Assembly: GCA_013177895.1 (NCBI GenBank)
Contig: JABLXV010000003.1
Location: 1-64,000 of the forward strand
DNA length: 64,000 bases
Direction: 5' to 3'
Source: Brevinematales bacterium
GTDB taxonomy: Bacteria; Spirochaetota; Brevinematia; Brevinematales; GWF1-51-8
The translations under genes and the position numbers were made by a program. Positions 31,775 to 38,634 of the stretch are shown piece after piece. How positions within the stretch are numbered: the first letter of the stretch is position 1; every line of letters starts with the position of its first letter. The notes under the pieces were generated by a model, which made no database searches, was not told the origin of the DNA, and saw only the letters and a program-made list of their open reading frames with translations.

Positions 31775-33175
31775 TTACATTTTCAAGGTATTTTTCTTCT
31801 GGGGAATATCCGCCGGTTTTTCGGCGGATATTCCTTTTATAACCTTTTCATTCAATGAGGTGAGAATATCGGATATCTCTTTGTCCTTTGAATAGTCAAT
31901 ACCGAGAGACATTCCGTATTCTTCCAGTTTATTAAGGGAATTGATATTGACGCTTTTATCCATCTTTGTCGAGATCAATATCCGTTTATCATAGATATAG
32001 TTTTTCACTTCCGAAAAACTTTTACCCTTAAATACATCGTTGATATCTTTTCCTTTTTCCATCGGTACCACAAAGAAAAGATTGCCTTTCCCGACATTTT
32101 CCTCGATCGCTTTAACGCTTCCGAGGAAGCCTGCCCTGTCTCCGTCGTAAATAAAATGGATCTTCTGAATATCCTTAATTTTCTCGAACTGCTCCTGGGT
32201 TAATAACGCCCCCAGGGTCGTCGTGGCGTTTTTCATTCCTGAAGCGTGAAGCGTCAGCATATCGAACAAACCTTCGGTCAAGAGAACGCTGCAATTCGTG
32301 TTTATGTAATTCCTGATCGTTCCGTTCATGTAAAGGTAGTTTTTCTTCTCAAACCCTTTATTGTAAAGGTATCTGATTTCATTCTTCGGGTCGAGAGCTC
32401 GACCGGCGATCCCTTTCACATGATTATCCTCGACCAGAGGGAATATAATACGGCCTGAAAAATTATTCTGATGCTTTTCGCTAATCAGTCCGCTTTTCAC
32501 CAGCTCGTCGGGGTGAACGTCCTTATCCACAATCTTAATCATTTTCAACATATCGCCCTTCGGTAAAAACCCGACGCTGAAATTCTCGACCAGTTTATCG
32601 ATACCCCGGCTGATTAAATACTTCTTCGCCGTATCCGATTCAGGAATACTTTTTGAGCCTATGAACTTTTTAGCGACTTCCATGATCTCGCGGTAGATTT
32701 CTTCCCGCCGGTTTACATCGATCGGTTCGACCGGTGCGTTAATCGAAACGGGTTTTTTTCTAACCGCCCCGACTACCTTTTTATAATCGTTCGGGTTAAT
32801 GAGACTGTTTTTATCCTTGATATGAGAGACGATTTGCCGGTATATTCCTTCGTCGTACATTTTGGAAAGTATCTGAACAGCTTTGAGATAGTTTTTTTCA
32901 CCGATATGATGATAGACAAGCGTGATTGCGTTCCCGGAAGCATGACAACCGAAACAATGGTAATACCCAAGCGTATCGTTAATCCGGAGAGAGGCTTTAG
33001 TTTCCTCGTGAAATACGCAGGGTAGGGCGTACTGTTCAGCCCCGATGATAATAGGCTGAACGCCGTATAACTGCTCGAATACGGACGATAATCTGATTTT
33101 ACCTAATAGTTCCTCAATTAAATGATTAGGAATACCGGTTATTGTCCTATTGTTTCCTAAAGGTACTTTTGACAT
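31775..33175 (-). CDS. DnaG-type DNA primase (466 aa)
   Basis: It makes RNA primers. The N-terminal zinc finger is complete (PCVFHEE near residue 52, then YHCFGCHASGN near 72), the RNA-polymerase core follows (FSGRIIFPLVED near 240), then TOPRIM motifs TEGLFDML (about 301) and YDGDRAG (about 345). At 466 residues it lacks most of the C-terminal helicase-binding domain of chromosomal DnaG (about 580-600), as in many plasmid and phage primases. A separate consensus promoter lies at 33207. It may prime lagging-strand synthesis of the transferred strand in the recipient. Its 3' end contains the convergent terminator. Confidence 0.92.
   Translation of the reverse strand: MSKVPLGNNRTITGIPNHLIEELLGKIRLSSVFEQLYGVQPIIIGAEQYALPCVFHEETKASLRINDTLGYYHCFGCHASGNAITLVYHHIGEKNYLKAVQILSKMYDEGIYRQIVSHIKDKNSLINPNDYKKVVGAVRKKPVSINAPVEPIDVNRREEIYREIMEVAKKFIGSKSIPESDTAKKYLISRGIDKLVENFSVGFLPKGDMLKMIKIVDKDVHPDELVKSGLISEKHQNNFSGRIIFPLVEDNHVKGIAGRALDPKNEIRYLYNKGFEKKNYLYMNGTIRNYINTNCSVLLTEGLFDMLTLHASGMKNATTTLGALLTQEQFEKIKDIQKIHFIYDGDRAGFLGSVKAIEENVGKGNLFFVVPMEKGKDINDVFKGKSFSEVKNYIYDKRILISTKMDKSVNINSLNKLEEYGMSLGIDYSKDKEISDILTSLNEKVIKGISAEKPADIPQKKNTLKM
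31803..31837 (+). terminator. Terminator of the Bet-like gene, inside the primase 3' end
   Basis: Perfect 13-bp stem GGAATATCCGCCG / CGGCGGATATTCC with a six-base loop, followed by TTTTAT on the + strand. It lies within the last codons of the convergent primase gene. Confidence 0.7.
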
Positions 33176-33206
33176 AGGTACGCTCCGAAACTATCTTATA
33201 ATATTC

Positions 33207-33235
33207 ATTTTAACACCTTTCATTATGTAAGTCAA
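33207..33235 (-). promoter_or_regulatory. Sigma-70 promoter for the primase gene
   Basis: On the minus strand: TTGACT, 17-base spacer, TAAAAT. Confidence 0.7.
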
Positions 33236-33277
33236 TAGAATGTTGCTTTTATTATGAATATTATTGATATTCTGGTT

Positions 33278-34609
33278 TTATCTTATAAGAAGCGTTCCTA
33301 TATTGACATCGTTGGAAACAATGAAAACCCATTGATCGTTATACTCGAAATAGATATTCTTCGGGAGCGCTCCCGCGGTCGCGGAGTTTGTCAGCACATA
33401 GAAATAGGTCGTCATTTTAGAGTATGAACTTAATCCCAAATTTGACACCAAAAGATTATTCTTCAGGTTTTTCTTACTCGTGATATCGTTTTCAAAACCG
33501 TAGACTTCCGGGTATTTCCCGTAGATATATCCCGTAATTTTATTTGTTGTTTTTGAAGTAAGGAAGAAATAATCGTACCGGTAGTCCCCGGAGAAATTCG
33601 TGTTATAAATATTTGTTACGAGAATATTGTGAGATTTTAGGGTTATGAGATAGGTATGCGGTTCCGCGAATTTCGCGCAGAAAGTGTCTGTAATCGACGA
33701 TCCGGTATTCGTGTAGGTCTTTACATAGTTATTGTCAATAAACAGGTCTATAAAGAGCGTATTGACGGGCATGAAGATAATCCGGATATCGCGGGATTTA
33801 GACGCTGTGTTGTCAAGGAAATTAGTGTCTGCAAGCTGGACCGGAGAATAGATAACGGAATTCGTCCAGTATTCCATTACCTTTAAATCGACCTTGAAAT
33901 TATTGATTTTACTGACCGTGCTTAGATTGTAGATCACAGAAAGCGGTTTATTCTCGAACTTCGCGTTGTTCAGGGAATAAAAATTAACCAGATAAATAGG
34001 ATAGGCGTAGGAACTCATATTGAAAGATGTTTTTTTCCATACATGGTTATTGACCATTGTAAGGTCGTATGAATAGATAGTCCCTCCGGATTGCGCCCGG
34101 ACGTTCAGGGTTCCGGGATTAATGACCGGCATTGAGAAATTGACATATAAATCACCGCTATTCGTGTACATAAAGATGATCGGATTGGTAACGGTCGTTT
34201 CCGCCGTATTTTCGTAAGGCGGGAAATACAGGCCGTCGGTTGTTTTGAAATTGTAGATTTTCATATAGGTAATGCTTTCGAGGAAGTCCTTATTCTTGAA
34301 ATGCAGCTTCCAGTATTTCAGATCGTTCAGGTATTCGATAGATTCTATTTCAGATGATATAGCAACCCCTATTTGAAACAACTTAACATAACGCGTCTTA
34401 TCGGAATATACAAATATATCCCCGGAAAGGACTTGCGGACGTTCCGAAAAGTTTAAAGTCATTTCCAGATTGTCGGGATTGACGCTCGCGGTCATGTATT
34501 TTTCGTAGTTTACATCCGGCAGCGTCAGATTGAGTTCGCCGTATGGATTCGCTTCGTAGATCGAACATCCCGCGAGAATGATGATGATTACAAGTATTGA
34601 TTTTTTCAT
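33278..34609 (-). CDS. Beta-rich lipoprotein (443 aa)
   Basis: The start is placed at 34609 (AGGAAGGAATTT upstream), giving a signal peptide and lipobox (IILAGC, cysteine 13). The mature part is beta-rich with an Ig-like opening (NPDNLEMTLNFSE), and many asparagine and tyrosine residues. A stretch (YMKIYNF..GLYFPP) resembles part of the 803-residue lipoprotein at 23736. It is the last gene of the long minus-strand run that contains the transfer genes, 10 bases after the beta-helix lipoprotein gene. Probable cell-surface or outer-membrane location. Confidence 0.7.
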   Translation of the reverse strand: MKKSILVIIIILAGCSIYEANPYGELNLTLPDVNYEKYMTASVNPDNLEMTLNFSERPQVLSGDIFVYSDKTRYVKLFQIGVAISSEIESIEYLNDLKYWKLHFKNKDFLESITYMKIYNFKTTDGLYFPPYENTAETTVTNPIIFMYTNSGDLYVNFSMPVINPGTLNVRAQSGGTIYSYDLTMVNNHVWKKTSFNMSSYAYPIYLVNFYSLNNAKFENKPLSVIYNLSTVSKINNFKVDLKVMEYWTNSVIYSPVQLADTNFLDNTASKSRDIRIIFMPVNTLFIDLFIDNNYVKTYTNTGSSITDTFCAKFAEPHTYLITLKSHNILVTNIYNTNFSGDYRYDYFFLTSKTTNKITGYIYGKYPEVYGFENDITSKKNLKNNLLVSNLGLSSYSKMTTYFYVLTNSATAGALPKNIYFEYNDQWVFIVSNDVNIGTLLIR

Positions 34610-34619
34610 AAATTCCTTC

Positions 34620-35822
34620 CTAATAGATCGTATTCCCGTATGCTTCATTCAGATCGTCCAGATTGGCCGTATAATTACTGAAATGGATCACGCTATATTC
34701 CTTGCGGTACGGCGTTACCATGTAGAACATATTACTGATGATATAGAAGTTCGTGACTCGGTTAAAATCAATGAATTTTGTATAATTCACGATCGCGTAA
34801 TTGATATTGCTAAGACAGATAAAACTGTTCTTTTTAACCGTGACCTTGCTGTTGTCGTCGGATACAACCAACGTGTAATACTGGTATGTCCGGGATAAGT
34901 TACTGGAGACCGTATTGTAGTTTATATTCCCGAAAGAATTGGAAAGCATTATCAATGCATCCATGTAATTATTAATGATTTTGTTGCTATTGAAAGTAAA
35001 ACCGAAAACATTGTCGAATACGACGAGATTATTGAGGTTTTTATTCTCAACGTTATTGTTGTCAATATTGATAGTATCGCAAGTATGCATTACGATCGAG
35101 GTTTCATTATAAATATAGCAGTTTTTAATGATAACCGATGAAAAGAGACTGATATTCATTCCGGACAGGCTGTTTTTGATAATCTTGACTTCCCTACTCC
35201 CGGTCCCTGTCATGCTGATCAATGAATTGGTAATGACCGCGTTACTGCAATATGATAGATCGATAATTGCTTCAGAATTATCTATCAATATATTGCTTCC
35301 GTGGCCTACGAAGCCGTTAAAGACCACGTTTTTCATAGATAAGCTGTTAAAATACCCGATATTGCCTTCTATGATGACGTTTTTTATCTTGAGGTTATTG
35401 AAGGATGAAAAAGATGTTTTCAGGGTCGTTATAGAATAGTTCGTAAAGGTGGGGTCGTACCCGCCGGTCAATGTCGCGCTGGTTTCCGGGGTAGCAACGA
35501 TGATTTCTTCGTATTCCGAAGAGGAGTCCACGTAGATATTCGTCCTCGCGCCGCCGACGAGCTCGAAGGCATGGGAAATGGTTTTTACCGGGTAGAGGAT
35601 ATCCCCTTCATAACTATCGTTTCCGCGGGCGTAGGATACATAGATTCCGTTCAGATCGGCCTGGTCTATTATTCCGCCGGTGATCTCGTTATATTTTTCC
35701 TTGTTCTCGTTTTTTATATATGTGATAATTTTACTGTCCATATCGTTGATATCGAAGATAGTACAATTTGATAAACTGGATAGTAACAAGGTAAAGGTAA
35801 ATATTGATATCTTTATTCTCAT
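34620..35822 (-). CDS. Parallel beta-helix lipoprotein (400 aa)
   Basis: Signal peptide and lipobox (LSSLSNC, cysteine 20). After a short linker comes the opening typical of DUF1565-like right-handed beta-helix proteins: IYVSYARGNDS, YPVKTISHAF, TNIYVDSS, TLTGGYDPTF (residues about 60-125). Many short asparagine-rich rungs follow (for example NIDNNNVENK, TFNSNKIINN). Such proteins are usually surface-exposed and bind or cleave polysaccharide; no catalytic residues can be assigned. GAGGAGT precedes the start. Confidence 0.78.
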   Translation of the reverse strand: MRIKISIFTFTLLLSSLSNCTIFDINDMDSKIITYIKNENKEKYNEITGGIIDQADLNGIYVSYARGNDSYEGDILYPVKTISHAFELVGGARTNIYVDSSSEYEEIIVATPETSATLTGGYDPTFTNYSITTLKTSFSSFNNLKIKNVIIEGNIGYFNSLSMKNVVFNGFVGHGSNILIDNSEAIIDLSYCSNAVITNSLISMTGTGSREVKIIKNSLSGMNISLFSSVIIKNCYIYNETSIVMHTCDTINIDNNNVENKNLNNLVVFDNVFGFTFNSNKIINNYMDALIMLSNSFGNINYNTVSSNLSRTYQYYTLVVSDDNSKVTVKKNSFICLSNINYAIVNYTKFIDFNRVTNFYIISNMFYMVTPYRKEYSVIHFSNYTANLDDLNEAYGNTIY

Positions 35823-35824
35823 TT

Positions 35825-36253
35825 TTATTTTACTCCTCTCAAATGATAAGACTTTATATGTTCATACCAATGCAATGGTATTAATACTATCCCAAAAATA
35901 ATATCAAATATATAAATAATATTTATCATTTTACTCCAGTTCTCCCCTGGTAACAGATTACCCATCCATCTTGTTAATAAGACAAAGATAAAATATATGA
36001 ATACTTTGAAATATATATTATCGACGTTTAGTTGGTCACCATCCATCAATTTATAGGATTGGTTTATCTCTTCTTTATACTGTTTGTCGAAAAGCACTTT
36101 TTTTATATTAACAGCTATAATAGATATTATATAACTTACGGCCATTGAAATGATAATATCGATTTTTAAACCAAGATACATAATAAGAAATACCGGCATA
36201 TATATAGCAGTAGAAATAACGAGATCAATGATGAATATTTGGATAAGTTTCAT
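35825..36253 (-). CDS. Small inner-membrane protein (142 aa)
   Basis: Family not recognised. Four likely membrane helices (near residues 5-25, 28-50, 83-100, 110-130) with a charged loop between the second and third (KKVLFDKQYKEEINQSYKLMDGD). It lies 2 bases upstream of the beta-helix gene. A surface-exclusion or entry-exclusion role is possible from its place downstream of traG, but only by analogy with other conjugative elements. Confidence 0.6.
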   Translation of the reverse strand: MKLIQIFIIDLVISTAIYMPVFLIMYLGLKIDIIISMAVSYIISIIAVNIKKVLFDKQYKEEINQSYKLMDGDQLNVDNIYFKVFIYFIFVLLTRWMGNLLPGENWSKMINIIYIFDIIFGIVLIPLHWYEHIKSYHLRGVK

Positions 36254-36261
36254 ACTATCCT

Positions 36262-36555
36262 CTATTTACTATTAACTTCTTCATTCAATCTTTTAGCTTC
36301 TTTTATTCCGTCAGAAGTAAGATGATAGAAGTGATCGCTGCTTCCTTGTGTGACATATCCTTTATTTTCTAATATGTTTAGAGCCTCTTTGTATATTTCT
36401 AAATATTCTTTTCTACTTACATCAAATCCCTCACCTTTCCCATTACTTATCTCAAATTTGTGGGTCAATCCATTAATATTAATTTCAATTTGATATACAG
36501 GGCTTGAATAGCCTAATAATAATAACTCATTAGATATTTCTTCCAGTGATTTCAT
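36262..36555 (-). CDS. Possible winged-helix protein (97 aa)
   Basis: The C-terminal half reads helix (YKEALNILENKGYV), beta wing (DHFYHLTSDG) and helix (IKEAKRLNEE), as in small winged-helix domains; the N-terminal half has a beta hairpin (VYQIEININGLTHKFEI). AAGGAGG before the ATG at 36555 decides the start over a longer frame. It is a cytoplasmic-looking protein among envelope genes, perhaps a regulator of this cargo. Confidence 0.5.
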   Translation of the reverse strand: MKSLEEISNELLLLGYSSPVYQIEININGLTHKFEISNGKGEGFDVSRKEYLEIYKEALNILENKGYVTQGSSDHFYHLTSDGIKEAKRLNEEVNSK

Positions 36556-36568
36556 ATAATCCTCCTTT

Positions 36569-37168
36569 TTAAAAAGCATAATTGAAGTTTAAGAAATATG
36601 ATATTTTATCAATGTTCTTTACTATATCGAACCTCGAAGCAGTGTATTCTAATTCAAGACCGATCTTGAGTTCCGGGATTACGAACACTCCAAAACTGAC
36701 GCCGCCCCCATACTGATACCCTACTTCGGTGTAAGAAAATTCTGTCGTATCACGCTGGAGTAATGCCCCGCCGAATATTCCATAAATCTGAAGGTCAACG
36801 GTCCCAAAGAATTGAGTTATAAACTCCCCTTCACCTAATTCGTATGATAGATATGGATAGATAAACATAGAACTGATGCCGATGGTGGTACACACGCTTA
36901 CCAGCAACATATTACCTTTGTATGTGGCGATCATGGATTTTGAAAGGTCAATGTAAGAAAATTCGCCTCGAAGACCGATAGGCGTATAGTGCCAGAAACT
37001 ATTTTGTTCCTCTGTCAATCTGAATAAGTACCCTATTTTTCCTTCAGGAGCGATTACATCGGTAAATGTCGATAACCCGGCGCCGACCTGAAACTCATTC
37101 ATAAAGAAAGCATAATGGACATTGTTGAAAACACTAATCAGCAATGATACAATCATTAATTTTTTCAT
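36569..37168 (-). CDS. Probable outer-membrane beta-barrel protein (199 aa)
   Basis: A signal peptide (MKKLMIVSLLISVFNN..) is followed by alternating hydrophobic/aromatic strands with short turns (for example GYLFRLTEE, GLRGEFSYIDL, VGYQYGGGVSFGVFVIP), ending in a terminal phenylalanine (LNFNYAF), the usual barrel-assembly signal. The size suits an 8-stranded barrel. It is one of two adjacent predicted barrels downstream of the transfer genes. Confidence 0.65.
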   Translation of the reverse strand: MKKLMIVSLLISVFNNVHYAFFMNEFQVGAGLSTFTDVIAPEGKIGYLFRLTEEQNSFWHYTPIGLRGEFSYIDLSKSMIATYKGNMLLVSVCTTIGISSMFIYPYLSYELGEGEFITQFFGTVDLQIYGIFGGALLQRDTTEFSYTEVGYQYGGGVSFGVFVIPELKIGLELEYTASRFDIVKNIDKISYFLNFNYAF

Positions 37169-37180
37169 AGTATTATCCTT

Positions 37181-37654
37181 TTAGAAATAAAAGCCGGTAG
37201 TAAATCCCGCGCTATGTAAATTGAATGGCGTACTATTTAGAGAACCAGTCTCGAAGGCATATTCAAGGCCGAAAAATGCGTTTTCAAAGAAGTATACGAG
37301 CATTCCGGAAGCCCCAAGAACAGTATCTTTCATTTCTTTTCCAGGGTTCCAGCATATCCCTATCCCGAGCCTTACATCTAATTTTAATCTGAATGACGGG
37401 GGAAATATACGAAGACCTGTTTCCAGCATGAGACTTTCATAATTAGCCATATAACTGAACTTTGCACCGAGCAATATAGGATAAGTCAATCGTGTTGTTA
37501 CTCTAAATTGAAATTTTGGGACAAAACTAATCACATTATTATCGCTCGGCTGAAAAGAGAGAAGTCCGCCAAAACCGATTTCCCATTTTGCATACATAGA
37601 TATTGTCGAGGCGAATAAAAACAGAGATGTTAAGACAATTCTTTTCATTATCAT
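37181..37654 (-). CDS. Probable outer-membrane beta-barrel protein (157 aa)
   Basis: A signal peptide ending near MYA is followed by amphipathic strands (WEIGFGGLLSF, PKFQFRVTTRLTYPI, LKLDVRLGIGI, FFGLEYAFETG) and a terminal aromatic pair (TTGFYF). It is not obviously a copy of the neighbouring barrel. GAGGAG precedes the start, and the stop of the upstream gene (37655) abuts it, so the two are coupled. Confidence 0.65.
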   Translation of the reverse strand: MIMKRIVLTSLFLFASTISMYAKWEIGFGGLLSFQPSDNNVISFVPKFQFRVTTRLTYPILLGAKFSYMANYESLMLETGLRIFPPSFRLKLDVRLGIGICWNPGKEMKDTVLGASGMLVYFFENAFFGLEYAFETGSLNSTPFNLHSAGFTTGFYF

Positions 37655-37990
37655 TTATTTCTCCTCTTTCGGAAAATGTTTTTCTTTTATGCCTTTCACT
37701 CTTGCGTCAGTAAACACACATAATAAACTATCTTCTTCAATCACTACCGGATAGTTAAAATCCGCGAACATAAAAGCGGCCCACATCACCTGATAAGAGG
37801 AGCCTTTGGCGGAATTAAATAATACTATGGTTCCGTTTTTACATTTACTGATACTTTCCCAATCCCAATCTTCCAGAAACAGAAATTCATCCTGCTTCAA
37901 GGTGTTTATCTTGTTTTCTATTTGTTTTGAGTAACCGGGGGATAAGATACAAACCACGAATATTGTAAACACCGCAATTCTTTTAAGCAT
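37655..37990 (-). CDS. Small secreted protein (111 aa)
   Basis: The N-terminal signal peptide is clear (MLKRIAVFTIFVVCILSPGYS). The mature 90 residues are alpha/beta with an acidic N-terminal part (EFLFLEDWDWES) and one internal cysteine pair (C50, C91). Function unknown. It abuts the barrel protein gene downstream and lies 21 bases after the lipoprotein gene at 38012. Confidence 0.6.
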   Translation of the reverse strand: MLKRIAVFTIFVVCILSPGYSKQIENKINTLKQDEFLFLEDWDWESISKCKNGTIVLFNSAKGSSYQVMWAAFMFADFNYPVVIEEDSLLCVFTDARVKGIKEKHFPKEEK

Positions 37991-38011
37991 TGTTTTACTC
38001 CTTTTTGTTAT

Positions 38012-38623
38012 TTACTGTAAATAGTATTTAAAAAACTTCGTCTTGTTTTTGTTCGCGTAGATATATAACTGTATCCTGTCATACTGATTGAGGTTTTGGA
38101 ACTGGATCACATTGCTCACTATTTCTACCTTTTTCAGATCAACTCCTTCATATTTCTCCAGTAAAAAACTACAAGTCAAATCGTTTATAATGAGATAAAC
38201 GTCTCCGCCGATCGTGTAATCAGACAGAAAATTATCTTTATTGTAAAGGGTAATATCATGTTCTGCCGTGAAGTTTACACCGGGGATTATATAATTCGAG
38301 AAATAGACTCCAATGAATTCCGGCATATCCTTGATACCGTCATACTCGCCTGTAAATGTGATAATCGGGACATCGAAAGATGGTGTCTTGAACTTCATAT
38401 AAATAACCCCGTTTACCGGTTGAGTGATAAAATTAGAGTGATAGTTGCTGCAAACGATATCTACAATAATATCGAGATTGTTGGTATAATCAGTAATTTC
38501 GGAAGTGTCAAGATTAAAAGTCATTGTATATGTGGCATAGTTATCAAATAACGGCGCTGAAGGTATAATTCTGCATGAGGTTATTGCAACCAATACTAAT
38601 AGTAAACTTATCGTGTATTTCAT
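38012..38623 (-). CDS. Lipoprotein of unknown function (203 aa)
   Basis: Signal peptide with lipobox (VAITSC, cysteine 17). The mature protein is beta-rich, aromatic and acidic, with no recognised motif. It begins 11 bases after the traG-like gene on the same strand, which makes it the first gene of the nine-gene envelope group that follows the transfer genes. Confidence 0.65.
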   Translation of the reverse strand: MKYTISLLLVLVAITSCRIIPSAPLFDNYATYTMTFNLDTSEITDYTNNLDIIVDIVCSNYHSNFITQPVNGVIYMKFKTPSFDVPIITFTGEYDGIKDMPEFIGVYFSNYIIPGVNFTAEHDITLYNKDNFLSDYTIGGDVYLIINDLTCSFLLEKYEGVDLKKVEIVSNVIQFQNLNQYDRIQLYIYANKNKTKFFKYYLQ

Positions 38624-38634
38624 CTTGATTCTCC

